DNA from: Streptomyces sp. NBC_00620
GTDB lineage: Bacteria; Actinomycetota; Actinomycetes; Streptomycetales; Streptomycetaceae
Direction: 5' to 3'
NCBI RefSeq assembly: GCF_026341825.1
Contig: NZ_JAPENY010000001.1
Span: 3,968,001-4,032,000, forward strand
DNA: 64,000 nucleotides
Every line of letters begins with the position of its first letter. Position 1 is the stretch's first letter. Under the pieces are notes generated by a model. The model was not told the origin of the DNA, ran no database searches, and saw only the letters and a list, made by a program, of their open reading frames with translations. Position numbers and translations under genes: made by a program. Shown piece after piece: positions 50,650-59,828 of the stretch.

Positions 50650-51855
50650 CTAGGCCTGAGGATCTCCATCGGCCAGACGCCCCAGGATCAGCGCGATCCG
50701 CAGCGTGAACGCGGAGCGTACATCGGAGGGCGACCAACCGGTGACGTCAGTCACACGTCGGAGCCGGTAGCGCACGGTGTTGGGGTGGACGAAGAGCATG
50801 CGGGCCGCGCCTTCGAGGCTGCTCGCCTGTTCCAGATAGACGGCGAGCGTCTCCAGGAGCGCGGAGCCTGCCTCCTCCAGCGGTCTGTAGATCTCCTCCA
50901 CCAGCTGATCGCGGGCGGCAGGGTCACCGGCGATCGCGCGCTCCGGCAGCAGATCGTCCGCCAGCACCGGCCGCGGCGCGTCCTGCCAGGCAAAACACGC
51001 CTTCAGCCCGGCGGCGGCGGCCTGCGCGGAGCGGGTCGCGGCGAGCAGGTCGGGCACGATGGGGCCCGCGACCACGGACCCGGCGGCATACGGCCCGATC
51101 AGCGACTTGGCGACGGCGAGCGGATTGTCGCTGCCACCCGCGATGACGACCAGCCGGTCACCGAGCACCCCGGTCAGCACCTGGAGCTTGGCGTGCCGGG
51201 CGGCGCGCCGGATCGCCTCCACCGTCAGCTCGCTGTCACCGTCGGGCGCTGTGCCCAGCACCACGCAGACATGTTCGGGTGAGTTCCAGCCGAGCGCCGC
51301 GGCCCGGCTCACCGCGCCCTCGTCGGCCTCCCCGGACAGCACGGCGTTCACGACGAGCGACTCGAGCCGGGCGTCCCAGGCGCCGCGTGCCTCCGCCGCC
51401 TGGGCATAGACCTGGGCGGTCGCGAAGGCGATCTCACGGGCGTAGACGAGGAGCGCCTCGCGGAGCACGGACTCGTCACCCGGCGACGCGACCTCGGGGA
51501 CCGCGCTTTCCATGACCTCGATCGTGGTCCGCACCATCTCGACGGTCTGGCGCAGGGTGATCGCCCTGGTCAGCTCGCGCGGCGCGGTTCCGAACACATC
51601 GGTGGAGATGGCCTGCGGGGCGTCCGGGTGCCGGAACCACTCGGTGAAGGCCGCGATTCCGGCCTGCGCGACAAGACCGATCCAGGAACGGTTCTCCGGG
51701 GGCATGGCCCGGTACCACGGCAGTGTCTCGTCCATCCGCGCGATGGCCTGCGCGGCGAGACTCCCGGCCGACTTCTCCAGCCGCTTCAGGGTCGCTGCGT
51801 GTGCGCGGACGTCGAGCGGTGGGCGTGCGGTGTTGCTGGTTTCGGGTTCGGGCAC
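50650..51855 (-). CDS. fasR: PucR-type regulator of fatty acid synthesis FasR
   Basis: A 401-residue regulator whose homologue in S. coelicolor activates the fab operon (known from the literature on FasR/SCO2386). The C-terminal PucR helix-turn-helix reads SSLEGAARMLFVHPNTVRYR; the middle has a GGDEF-like degenerate domain; the N-terminus is helical. It starts at GTG 51855 and is directly upstream of fabD on the same strand, the order expected for this system. Confidence 0.92.
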   Translation of the reverse strand: MPEPETSNTARPPLDVRAHAATLKRLEKSAGSLAAQAIARMDETLPWYRAMPPENRSWIGLVAQAGIAAFTEWFRHPDAPQAISTDVFGTAPRELTRAITLRQTVEMVRTTIEVMESAVPEVASPGDESVLREALLVYAREIAFATAQVYAQAAEARGAWDARLESLVVNAVLSGEADEGAVSRAAALGWNSPEHVCVVLGTAPDGDSELTVEAIRRAARHAKLQVLTGVLGDRLVVIAGGSDNPLAVAKSLIGPYAAGSVVAGPIVPDLLAATRSAQAAAAGLKACFAWQDAPRPVLADDLLPERAIAGDPAARDQLVEEIYRPLEEAGSALLETLAVYLEQASSLEGAARMLFVHPNTVRYRLRRVTDVTGWSPSDVRSAFTLRIALILGRLADGDPQA

Positions 51856-51950
51856 GGGACAAGACTGCCTTATCCGGACGGAGGTGTGCCGCGGCGGGTC
51901 GCAAGTAAGCGCCGGGAGAGCCCGGGGGCGGGGGCTACGGTGGGGCCGTG

Positions 51951-52604
51951 ATGGATGTCTGCCGTGCCGACGAGCGCTACAGCGGAGGGGACCCGGCGAC
52001 CGGGATCTCCTCGCTCCACGCCTTCTCCTTCGGCCCCCACTACGACCCGGACAACCTCCGCTTCGGCGCGGTGATCGCCTGCAACGAGGAGCGGCTCGCG
52101 CCCGGTGCCGGCTTCGACGAGCACCCGCACAGCCACACCGAGATCGTCACGTGGGTCGTCGAGGGCGAGCTGACCCACCTCGACTCCGCCGGCCACGAGT
52201 CCGTGGTCCGCCCCGGGGACGTCCAGCGCCTCAGCGCCGGGGGCGGTGTCCGCCACGTGGAACGCAACGACGGCACGGACCCGCTGACCTTCGTCCAGAT
52301 CTGGCTGGCCCCGCTGGAGCCCGGCGGCGACCCCGCCTACGAGGTCGTCCACGGCATCGCGGACTCCACGCCGTACGCCGTCCCGGAGGCGGGCGCGATG
52401 CTCCACGTACGTCGCCTCACGGCGGGGGAGCGGACGGCGGTTCCGGACGCCGCGTATGTGTACGTCCACGTCGTACGCGGCGAAATTCGCCTGGACGGCG
52501 AGGAGTTGGGCCCTGGCGACGCCGCCCGCGTCACGGACGCGAAGGACCTGGAGGCGGTGGCGGGGTCTCCGGCGGAGGTACTGGTGTGGGAGATGACGGG
52601 ATGA
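51951..52604 (+). CDS. Pirin family bicupin protein
   Basis: A 217-residue cupin. The N-terminal half has the metal-binding pattern HPHSHTEIVTWVVEGEL and the following GGGVRHVE; the C-terminal half is a degenerate cupin. Pirins act as quercetinases or as regulators of enzymes such as pyruvate dehydrogenase in some bacteria. A GTG three bases upstream (51948) is an alternative start. It converges on the kinase gene. Confidence 0.88.
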   Translation: MDVCRADERYSGGDPATGISSLHAFSFGPHYDPDNLRFGAVIACNEERLAPGAGFDEHPHSHTEIVTWVVEGELTHLDSAGHESVVRPGDVQRLSAGGGVRHVERNDGTDPLTFVQIWLAPLEPGGDPAYEVVHGIADSTPYAVPEAGAMLHVRRLTAGERTAVPDAAYVYVHVVRGEIRLDGEELGPGDAARVTDAKDLEAVAGSPAEVLVWEMTG

Positions 52605-52633
52605 CGGGCCCGGCCTTCGCGCGACCGGGCCCG
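52605..52633. terminator. Hairpin between pirin and the kinase
   Basis: CGGGCCCGG (52605-52613) pairs with CCGGGCCCG (52625-52633) around an 11-nt loop, just after the pirin stop. Confidence 0.65.
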
Positions 52634-52652
52634 GCCACGGGGACGACGGGGC

Positions 52653-54476
52653 TCAGCCGGACGTGGGTTCCTCGGCGTTGCGCCACACGGTGATGTCCAC
52701 CGAGACGTAGTCGCTGGGGTCGCCGCTCGGGGCCGAGCTCTGGAAGGTCACCAGCCCGATGTGGCCGGACGCGGTGTGGACGCACATCTGGGTGCCCTTG
52801 GAGAGCTGGCCGAGGGTGACGGTCTCCGCGTACCGGGTCTCGGCGCGGCAGGTCTTGAGGGAGCCCTTCACCGAGTTGTTCAGCAGGACGATCTTGTCGC
52901 TGCTGCTGCCCACGTGCTTGTCGTTGAGGGTGTCGAACGTGGAGTAGTAGAAGTCCCCGTCGTCCTCGTATGCGCCGCCCACGTCGCTGGTGAGTGGCCT
53001 GGGCGGCGAGTCGGCGAAGCGCACGTAGTAGTTGCCGGGGATGTTGATGCCCTTGTAGGTGGCCGGCTTGGGGTCGGCGAGCGCCTCGGAGCTGCCGGAG
53101 TCCGAGCTTCCGCCGGAGCCGGAGCCGGCGTTCGTGCCGGCGTTGTCGGAGGAGTCGTCCTTCGTGTCGTCCATGTTGGCGATCAGCGAGACACAGCCGC
53201 CGAACATCAGCACGAGCACTCCCGCGATGATCGCGACGACCTTGCCCGAATTGCTCTTGGGCGGCGGGAGGGGCTGGGGGCGCTGGTACGGATACGGCTG
53301 GGCCTGCGGCGGCTGCGGCTGCCAGGCGTGCGGCTGTGAGTAGGGCGCCGTCGGATGTGTCTGGTACGCGGGCGGCTGCACGTACGGCGGCGGGGTGGGC
53401 GGAGGGGTGGGCGGCGAGGTCGGGACGTGGGCCGAGTGCATTGTGGGCGCGTGCGGGTCGATGCCCGGAGCGCTCAGCTGGGTGACCGGAGCGGTGGGCG
53501 GCGGCACCGCGTCGACCGGAGTGGCCGGTGTCGCCGGGGCGTTGGCGCGGGCCGCAAGGAGCTCCGCCGATGCCGAGACCCGCCGGGTGATCTGCTCGCC
53601 GATCGGGTCCGGCAGCCAGGACCCGGACTGGCGCAGCGGGGTGGGCGAGGCCTCCTGGCACAGGGCGATGACCTCGGCCGGTGAGGGTCGGCCGGCCGGG
53701 TCCTTGGCCAGGAGGCGCGTGATGAACCGGAGTTCCTCCGGGAGGCCGGTGAGGTCCGGCTCCTCGTGGACGATGCGGTACAGCACGGCGTGCGAGGGCC
53801 CGTCTCCGTACGCGGAGCTGCCCCGTGCCGCGTACGCGGCGACCTGACCGAGGGCGAAGATGTCCGACGCGGGGGAGAGGTCACCGCGCCCCGAGGCCTG
53901 CTCCGGTGACATGAAGGCCGGGGTGCCGATGGAGACACCGGTGTTGGTCAGCGCGGTGGCGTCGGCGGCGCGGGCGATACCGAAGTCGATGACCCGGGGG
54001 CCGTCGGCGGCGAGCAGCACGTTGGAGGGCTTCAGGTCGCGGTGCACGATGCCCGCGCCGTGGATCACCGACAGCGCCTCCGCGACCCCCGCGATCAGCA
54101 GCAGGACCGTCGGCACCGGCAGCGGGCCGTGCTCGGTGACCGCCGAGGCCAGCGAGGGGCCGGGTACGTAGGCGGTGGCCAGCCAGGGCTGGGTGCTGCT
54201 CTCGGTGTCGTGGTCGAGGACCGGCGCGGTGTAGAGGCCCTGGACGCGCTGGGCGGCCTGGACCTCCTGCTTGAACCTGCGGCGGAACTCGGGGTCCTCG
54301 CTCAGCTCGGGCCGGATCGTCTTCAGCGCGATCGGATGCCCGCCCGGTGTGTACGTCAGGTACACCGTGCCCATGCCGCCCGAGCCGAGCCGTGCCGCGA
54401 GCCGGTAGCCCGCCACGACCGTCGGGTCGCCGTCCTCCAACGGACGGAAGTGCCCGCCCGGTTGTGTCTCGCCCAT
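52653..54476 (-). CDS. Membrane Ser/Thr protein kinase with extracytoplasmic domain
   Basis: A 607-residue PknB-type kinase. Residues about 24-285: kinase domain with GSGGMG loop (31-36), ATP Lys52, HRDLKPSN (145-152) and DFG (164-166); the activation loop ends in GTPAFMSPEQ. Then a Pro/Gln/Tyr-rich linker, one membrane helix (about 412-433) and a 170-residue outer domain with two cysteines (TCRAET, MCVHTA) likely disulfide-bonded. ATG 54476 follows GGGGGAG. The outer part has no PASTA repeats and may sense an extracellular cue. Confidence 0.92.
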   Translation of the reverse strand: MGETQPGGHFRPLEDGDPTVVAGYRLAARLGSGGMGTVYLTYTPGGHPIALKTIRPELSEDPEFRRRFKQEVQAAQRVQGLYTAPVLDHDTESSTQPWLATAYVPGPSLASAVTEHGPLPVPTVLLLIAGVAEALSVIHGAGIVHRDLKPSNVLLAADGPRVIDFGIARAADATALTNTGVSIGTPAFMSPEQASGRGDLSPASDIFALGQVAAYAARGSSAYGDGPSHAVLYRIVHEEPDLTGLPEELRFITRLLAKDPAGRPSPAEVIALCQEASPTPLRQSGSWLPDPIGEQITRRVSASAELLAARANAPATPATPVDAVPPPTAPVTQLSAPGIDPHAPTMHSAHVPTSPPTPPPTPPPYVQPPAYQTHPTAPYSQPHAWQPQPPQAQPYPYQRPQPLPPPKSNSGKVVAIIAGVLVLMFGGCVSLIANMDDTKDDSSDNAGTNAGSGSGGSSDSGSSEALADPKPATYKGINIPGNYYVRFADSPPRPLTSDVGGAYEDDGDFYYSTFDTLNDKHVGSSSDKIVLLNNSVKGSLKTCRAETRYAETVTLGQLSKGTQMCVHTASGHIGLVTFQSSAPSGDPSDYVSVDITVWRNAEEPTSG

Positions 54477-54572
54477 CGTTCTCCCCCGAAAGTTGTGAGG
54501 CATGTGTGCAGGGGGAGGCTAGTCGAACGGATCAACCGACGTCTCAAGGGGGAACTTCAACCGCCGCTTCGT

Positions 54573-55397
54573 TCACCACATCTTGACGTCGGCGAGCACC
54601 GCGTCCGTGAACGGCGGCCACGCCTCGACGGCCCACGGCCCGAACGGGCGGTCAGTTAGGGCCACGCAGGCTGCCCCCGCGTCGGGGTCGATCCACAGGA
54701 ACGTACCCGACTGCCCGAAGTGGCCGAAGGTCCGCGGGGAGGACGAAGAGCCGGTCCAGTGGGGCGACTTGGAGTCGCGGATCTCGAAGCCGAGGCCCCA
54801 GTCGTTGGGGTTCTGGTGCCCGTACCCCGGGAGGACACCCTTGGTGCCGGGGTACTGGACGGTCATCGCCTCCGCGACCGTACGGGGGTCGAGCAGCCGA
54901 GGCGCCTGCACCTCCGCCGCGAAGCGGACGAGGTCATCCACCGTCGACACCCCGTCCTTCGCGGGCGACCCGTCGAGCACGGTCGACACCATCCCCAGCG
55001 GATCAAGCACCGCCTGCCGCAGATACTCCCCGAAGGGAATGTCCGTCGCCTTGGCGATGTGCTCCCCGAGCACCTCGAAGCCGGCGTTGGAGTACAGCCG
55101 CCGCTGCCCCGGCGCGGATGTCACCCGGTGCTCGTCGAAGGCGAGCCCGGAGGTGTGCGCGAGGAGATGACGGACGGTCGAGCCCGCGGGCCCGGCGGGT
55201 TCGTCGAGCTCGATCGCGCCTTCCTCGTACGCGACGAGAGCGGCGTACGCGGCAAGCGGCTTGGTCACCGAGGCGAGTGCGAAGGGCCGGGTACCGGGCC
55301 CATGGCTCCCGAGCACCGTGCCGTCCGCGCGGACGACGGCCGCCGCGGCGGTGGGAACGGGCCAGTTCTCGATCGACGCCAGGCTCTTCAGGGACAT
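54573..55397 (-). CDS. Beta-lactamase-family serine hydrolase (class C/DD-peptidase fold)
   Basis: A 274-residue cytoplasmic protein of the beta-lactamase/transpeptidase-like fold: SxxK in ASVTKPLA, YxN in YSNAG and the third box HFGQSG. No signal peptide, so it is probably an esterase or amidase rather than a cell-wall enzyme. It starts at ATG 55397, 19 bp after the GNAT gene in the same direction. Confidence 0.88.
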   Translation of the reverse strand: MSLKSLASIENWPVPTAAAAVVRADGTVLGSHGPGTRPFALASVTKPLAAYAALVAYEEGAIELDEPAGPAGSTVRHLLAHTSGLAFDEHRVTSAPGQRRLYSNAGFEVLGEHIAKATDIPFGEYLRQAVLDPLGMVSTVLDGSPAKDGVSTVDDLVRFAAEVQAPRLLDPRTVAEAMTVQYPGTKGVLPGYGHQNPNDWGLGFEIRDSKSPHWTGSSSSPRTFGHFGQSGTFLWIDPDAGAACVALTDRPFGPWAVEAWPPFTDAVLADVKMW

Positions 55398-55416
55398 GCG
55401 TACGAGCCTAAGCGGC

Positions 55417-55887
55417 TCAGAGCTGGAGCCGCATCGAGGGGTCCGGCTTGCGCACGAAACCGAGCGAGGCGTACAGCGGCTCCGCCTCCTCGGAGGCGTT
55501 GAGGTTGACCTGGGGGACGCCCCGCTCGCGGAACCAGTCCAGGAGTGTCTCCACGCCGGCGCGCGCGTAGCCGCGGCGCCGAGCGTCCGGATCGGTGGCG
55601 ACGCTGAAGACGTATCCCATCGCGCCGCGCGGATTGGCCGGGTTCCCGATGCGGTAGTCGATGGTCCCGGCGACGAGCGCCGCCAGCGCGTCCGGCCGGT
55701 CCGGATGGTCGACGACGAAGGCCGCGAAGTCCCCGTCGGGATCGGCGAGCCTGCCGCGTACGGTGGAGAGCGATTCGGTGTGCCAGGCACTGGACGAATC
55801 GGTGCCGAAGACGGAGTCGAGCATCACCTGGCGCAGCCGCAGCACTTCCTCGGCGTCCTCGGGCACGGCACGGCGTACAAGAGTCAT
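55417..55887 (-). CDS. GNAT family N-acetyltransferase
   Basis: A 156-residue acetyltransferase with the acetyl-CoA-binding motif ATDPDARRRGYARA and the C-terminal LNASEEAEPLYASLGFV segment. Substrate unknown. The ATG at 55887 is chosen by homology of the start; there is no clear ribosome site, nor for the GTG at 55905. Divergent from merR. Confidence 0.88.
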   Translation of the reverse strand: MTLVRRAVPEDAEEVLRLRQVMLDSVFGTDSSSAWHTESLSTVRGRLADPDGDFAAFVVDHPDRPDALAALVAGTIDYRIGNPANPRGAMGYVFSVATDPDARRRGYARAGVETLLDWFRERGVPQVNLNASEEAEPLYASLGFVRKPDPSMRLQL

Positions 55888-55944
55888 GATCCGCAACGTA
55901 GCCACCGAGACCGGGCGACGTCACGGGATTTTCATCGGTTCCGC

Positions 55945-55975
55945 TTGCTTGGAGTGCACTCCAAGGTTTTAGCGT
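55945..55975 (+). promoter_or_regulatory. MerR-type promoter/operator
   Basis: -35 TTGCTT (55945-55950) and -10 TAGCGT (55970-55975) are 19 bp apart, the over-long spacer typical of MerR-activated promoters. The spacer side holds the perfect 18-bp palindrome CTTGGAGTGCACTCCAAG (55948-55965). A transcript starting 7-8 nt after the -10 would begin at or next to the ATG at 55983. Confidence 0.8.
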
Positions 55976-55982
55976 GGAGGTC

Positions 55983-56465
55983 ATGACGGTGATGGAGACC
56001 ACGGCCGAGGCCGCCGAGACCAGTACCAGTCCCGATCTCTGTGCCGCGCCCCCCGAGCGGCAGCTGCGGCGCCCGGACGGTCAGGACAACTACACGATCA
56101 GTGAGGTCGTCGCCTACACCGGCCTGACGGCGCACACCCTGCGCTGGTACGAGCGGATCGGGCTGATGCCGCACATCGACCGCTCGCACACCGGGCAGCG
56201 CCGCTACACCAACCGCGACCTGGACTGGCTGGGCCTCGTCGGCAAGCTGCGGCTCACCGGTATGCCGGTCGCCGACATGGTGCGGTACGCGGAACTGGTG
56301 CGCGAGGGCGACCACACCTACATGGAGCGCTACGAGCTGCTGGAAGCGACCCGCCGGGACGTCAAGTCCCGGATCGCCGAACTCCAGGACACGCTCGCGG
56401 TGCTCGACCGCAAGATCACTTTCTACGCGGACGCCGGGCGTGCCCTGGCGTCGGAGAGGTCCTGA
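55983..56465 (+). CDS. MerR family transcriptional regulator
   Basis: About 160 residues: a variable N-terminus, the MerR winged helix (YTISEVVAYTGLTAHTLRWYERIGLMP ... RRYTNRDLDWL in two blocks), and a long coiled-coil dimer helix. No metal-binding cysteines in the C-terminal end, so it senses organic or carbonyl stress rather than metals, like AdhR/NmlR-type regulators. The start may be ATG 55983 (possibly leaderless), GTG 55989 or ATG 55992. Its stop overlaps the aldo/keto reductase start by one base. Confidence 0.9.
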   Translation: MTVMETTAEAAETSTSPDLCAAPPERQLRRPDGQDNYTISEVVAYTGLTAHTLRWYERIGLMPHIDRSHTGQRRYTNRDLDWLGLVGKLRLTGMPVADMVRYAELVREGDHTYMERYELLEATRRDVKSRIAELQDTLAVLDRKITFYADAGRALASERS

Positions 56466-57481
56466 TGACGGACAGCAAGATCGCGAAGGTGGAGCTCGGT
56501 ACCGGAGGCCCCGAGGTCGGGGTGCAGGGCCTGGGCTGCATGGGGATGAGCTTCGCGTACGGTCCCGCGGACACCGATGAGGCGCGGGCCGCCCTGGAGC
56601 GGGCGCTGGAGCTCGGCGTCACGTTCTACGACACCGCGGACGTGTACGGGGCGGGCGAGAACGAGAAGTTCCTGTCGCCGTTCTTCAAGGCACACCGCGA
56701 CGAGCTCGTCATCGCGACGAAGTTCTCGATGACCATCCCGCCGGACGAGCCGACCAAGCGGATCATCCGCAACGACGCGCCGTACATCCGGGAAGCCGTC
56801 GAGGCGAGCCTGCGGCGGCTGGACGTCGACGTGATCGACCTCTACTACATGCACCGCCGTGATGTGAACGTCCCCATCGAGGAGACCGTCGGCACCATGG
56901 CCGAGCTGGTGCGCGAGGGGAAGGTCAAGCACCTCGGGCTGAGCGAGGTCACGGGCGGGGAGCTGCGGGCGGCGCAGGGCGTGCATCCGATCGCCGCCGT
57001 GCAGTCGGAGTGGTCGCTGTTCAGCCGTGACATCGAGGCGGGGGTTGTGCCGGTGGCGCGTGAGCTGGGGGTGGCGCTCGTGCCGTACTCGCCGCTCGGG
57101 CGCGGGTTCCTCACGGGGTCCTTCGCGAACGCCGAAACGGATCTGACGGCGGGGGACTTCCGGCGGCACCAGCCGCGGTACACCGGGGACAACGCTGCCG
57201 CCAATGCCGCGCTGCTTGAGCCGGTGCGGGTCGTTGCCGATGCGCACGGTGCCTCGCTCGGGCAGGTTGCCCTGGCCTGGGCCCAGCAGCAGGCCGCCGT
57301 GCACGGGCTTCCCGTCGTACCGATCCCCGGCACCACCAAGGCCAAGCGCGTCACCGAGAACACCGCGGCGACCCGCATCGTCCTCAGCGACGCCGACCTG
57401 AGCCTCCTGGAGCCCATCGCCGCCAAGGTCGCAGGCGACCGCTACTCCGACATGACGTTCACGTCGGCGGGCCGGGAGTAG
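56465..57481 (+). CDS. Aldo/keto reductase
   Basis: A 338-residue TIM-barrel NADPH oxidoreductase reducing aldehydes or ketones. Catalytic tetrad: Asp and Tyr in FYDTADVYG, Lys in IATKFSM, His in YYMHRRD. The NADP site is KAKRVTENTAA near the C-terminus. Coupled to the MerR regulator, which probably induces it under aldehyde stress. Confidence 0.93.
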   Translation: MTDSKIAKVELGTGGPEVGVQGLGCMGMSFAYGPADTDEARAALERALELGVTFYDTADVYGAGENEKFLSPFFKAHRDELVIATKFSMTIPPDEPTKRIIRNDAPYIREAVEASLRRLDVDVIDLYYMHRRDVNVPIEETVGTMAELVREGKVKHLGLSEVTGGELRAAQGVHPIAAVQSEWSLFSRDIEAGVVPVARELGVALVPYSPLGRGFLTGSFANAETDLTAGDFRRHQPRYTGDNAAANAALLEPVRVVADAHGASLGQVALAWAQQQAAVHGLPVVPIPGTTKAKRVTENTAATRIVLSDADLSLLEPIAAKVAGDRYSDMTFTSAGRE

Positions 57482-57509
57482 GCAGTAGGGGGCTGGGGGA
57501 GGGCGTTTT

Positions 57510-57660
57510 TTCGCCCCCTCCGCCCCTACCCTTCCCGTACTTCCGGGCTACGCCCGGTTTCAGCCCGTCCGGCGTTTGAGGACGAGGCCGTTCAGGCCGA
57601 CAGCGGGGGTCTGGGGGCGCAGCCCCCAGGAACGGGACGGGAAGGGGCGGAGGGGGCGAA
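57510..57660. repeat. Palindromic intergenic repeat element, copy 2
   Basis: The reverse complement matches copy 1 (15620-15770) almost throughout: outer inverted repeat of TTCGCCCCCTCCGCCCCT, inner hairpins around GGGCTACGCCC and GGGGGCGCAGCCCCC, and GTCCGGCGTTTGAGGACGAG. Like copy 1 it fills a convergent junction (AKR and DUF4429), so it probably terminates both genes. Confidence 0.85.
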
Positions 57661-57682
57661 TCAAACTCCCGCCCCCCGGGGG

Positions 57683-58543
57683 TCACAGCTCCGCCAGCAG
57701 CTCCGCCTTCTTCGTCGAGAACTCCTCGTCCGTGACGAGCCCGGCGTCACGCAGCTCCCCGAGGTGGCGGATCCGTTCGGCGATGTCGGCCGGGTCCCGC
57801 CGGGACGCGGGTGCGACGGCAGGTATCGGCGCGCCCGCGCCCGACCCCCGCACCGCCGCCAACACAGCCGCCGCAAACGGCAACGACTCATGCACCGGCC
57901 CATACCCGAGCCCGAACACGACCGCCGCCGGATCCTGATCGGCCTGCGCGGGCTGAGCGACGGCCGGCTCGCGGCGCAGCAGCCGCAGATGGCCCTCGAA
58001 GACCTCGGGGGAGCGCCACTCGACCCCGCTCAGCGCGGCGAGAGGGAAGGTCTGGTCGCCGGCTTTCCACTTCGCCGACGAGGCCCCCGTCCAGAACCAC
58101 CGGAAGGACACCGACTTGCCGTCGAAGGACGCCTTCCCGTCGTACGCCTTGAACTGCAACGGCGCTTCGGGAGGGGCGACGAGATACCGCTCGGCCGGTT
58201 CGTCGTCCGTCGTGAGCTGGGCGCGCAGCTCGTCGGCGTAGTACTCGGCGAGCGTCTCGCGCTCGGCGGGCAGCACGAGCCGGTAGGGGTCGCACCCCTC
58301 TTTGAGCTGTCCCGCGGCCGCCTCGATCAGCGGATCGGCGCCCGGTCTCGGGATCGCGCGCAGCACGACCGTGCCGCGCTTCCCGGGCGTCAGTGTCACC
58401 GCCGCGATCGCCTCGAGCGGGATACGGCGTTCGCCGAGCGCCTGGAACAGCTTCGGCGTGCGGATTCCCCGTTCGAAGCGGATGAGCACGGAGTCGGACT
58501 CGAACTCCCAGGCGGCATGAAATCCGGCCAGTACGTCACCCAT
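57683..58543 (-). CDS. DUF4429 protein with C-terminal SHOCT domain
   Basis: A 286-residue protein. It starts with MGDVLAGFHAAW and contains two PH-like DUF4429 blocks (RIPLEAIAAVTLTPGKRG ... and FPLAALSGVEWRSPEVFEGHLRL). The end (DIAERIRHLGELRDAGLVTDEEFSTKKAELL) is a SHOCT oligomerisation motif. Function unknown, possibly membrane-associated scaffold. ATG 58552 is an alternative start. Confidence 0.88.
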   Translation of the reverse strand: MGDVLAGFHAAWEFESDSVLIRFERGIRTPKLFQALGERRIPLEAIAAVTLTPGKRGTVVLRAIPRPGADPLIEAAAGQLKEGCDPYRLVLPAERETLAEYYADELRAQLTTDDEPAERYLVAPPEAPLQFKAYDGKASFDGKSVSFRWFWTGASSAKWKAGDQTFPLAALSGVEWRSPEVFEGHLRLLRREPAVAQPAQADQDPAAVVFGLGYGPVHESLPFAAAVLAAVRGSGAGAPIPAVAPASRRDPADIAERIRHLGELRDAGLVTDEEFSTKKAELLAEL

Positions 58544-58610
58544 GCGGGCCATCGTATGCGGCAGGCAGGCCTCCGTCGCCTCCCTGGGCGGACCGTAGTT
58601 CCTGTCGCGT

Positions 58611-59828
58611 CTACGCGCGTCCGTCCGACGACCCGTCGGACAAACCCGTCCGGCACCCCTGATCCGTGTGTGCGCAGTCCACCGCGTCGTACGCGCCGAT
58701 GCCGATCTCGGCCAAGTTGCGGAGGCTGTCCGTGCCCGGCTCGAAGTAGCCGGTGTGGCCCTTCGCGTCCTGCGCGGACAGGACCCGCGCCCCGAACGCC
58801 TCCGACACCGGGTCGGCGCCGTGTCCGAGCCCCCCGACCTCGAGGTGGGGTACGTCCTGGATCCAGTCGTCGGAGTCCCGCATCGCCCAGACCTGGGCGG
58901 AGGTGCCCAGTCCCGCGACGGTGTCGGCCCGCATGCCGGGGCTGCCCGCGACCGCTATGTCGGAGACCCGTGAGGGCAGTTCGTCGGCGGCGACGCCGCA
59001 CAGCACGGAGCCGTAGCTGTGGCAGTACAGCGCGACCGACGAGCCCGCGGGCAGCGCCCGCACCAGCGCGTTCAGCCGGACCGCGCCCTCCTCGGCGCGC
59101 ATCGCGGTGGCCGAGTCGATGCCGAGCCCACTGGGCGCCGTGTAGTCGGCCCAGGCGATCACGGCCGTATGCGTCGTGGGGTCGGCCGCGTGCTCCGCCG
59201 CGTACAGGGAGTGCGCCATGCCCACGGGCGCGGAGTACTCCTTGACGGTGCGCTGGAAGGTGAGTAGGTCGGTGTCGACGCCGGGCACCACGACGGAGAC
59301 GCGCTCGGCCGTGTCGAGGTTTCCGAAGACCTCGGCGACCCGGCCCGACCCCATCGGGTCGAAGGCGAGGATCTTGCGGCCCTCGGTGAGCAGCGCCTCG
59401 TAGCGGTGCATACGGCGGCCCGCCTCGTGCTGTCCGAGTTCCGAGAGCCGGGTGTCGTGCATGCGTTTGACCTCGACCTTGCGCTGTTTCTCCAGGGCGA
59501 GGCGGTTCGCCTGATAGCGCAGGGTCACGGGTGCGCCGTTCATGTTGCCGACCGCGAGGGGGTAGCGGTGGGCGAGACGGTCGCGCTGGCCGGCGTCGAG
59601 CGAGGCGAAGAAGCGGGCCACGAGACCCGGCGCGGAGTCGGTGTCGGGGAGCTGCTGTCCGGCAAGGCTGCCGTGCTCCCACGCGGAGCGCGAGGCCTGG
59701 AGGGCGGAGGACCCCCGATGACTGTGGATCGCGGTCCAGCCACTGGTGGCCAGCATCACGAAAACCACGGCCAGCGCGAGCAGTGCGCGCCAGACGTTCA
59801 GTTGGGGGGATGCGTCGAAGGAAGTCAC
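58611..59828 (-). CDS. DUF1023 alpha/beta hydrolase, membrane-anchored
   Basis: A 405-residue protein. The N-terminus has one hydrophobic helix (ALLALAVVFVMLATSG), then a helical segment and an alpha/beta hydrolase core with nucleophile Ser in YCHSYGSV, the block VSVVVPGVDTDLL and His in GHTGYF. Such proteins are common in actinomycetes and uncharacterised; a hydrolase outside the membrane is likely. The start is GTG 59828 with no clear ribosome site. Confidence 0.85.
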   Translation of the reverse strand: MTSFDASPQLNVWRALLALAVVFVMLATSGWTAIHSHRGSSALQASRSAWEHGSLAGQQLPDTDSAPGLVARFFASLDAGQRDRLAHRYPLAVGNMNGAPVTLRYQANRLALEKQRKVEVKRMHDTRLSELGQHEAGRRMHRYEALLTEGRKILAFDPMGSGRVAEVFGNLDTAERVSVVVPGVDTDLLTFQRTVKEYSAPVGMAHSLYAAEHAADPTTHTAVIAWADYTAPSGLGIDSATAMRAEEGAVRLNALVRALPAGSSVALYCHSYGSVLCGVAADELPSRVSDIAVAGSPGMRADTVAGLGTSAQVWAMRDSDDWIQDVPHLEVGGLGHGADPVSEAFGARVLSAQDAKGHTGYFEPGTDSLRNLAEIGIGAYDAVDCAHTDQGCRTGLSDGSSDGRA

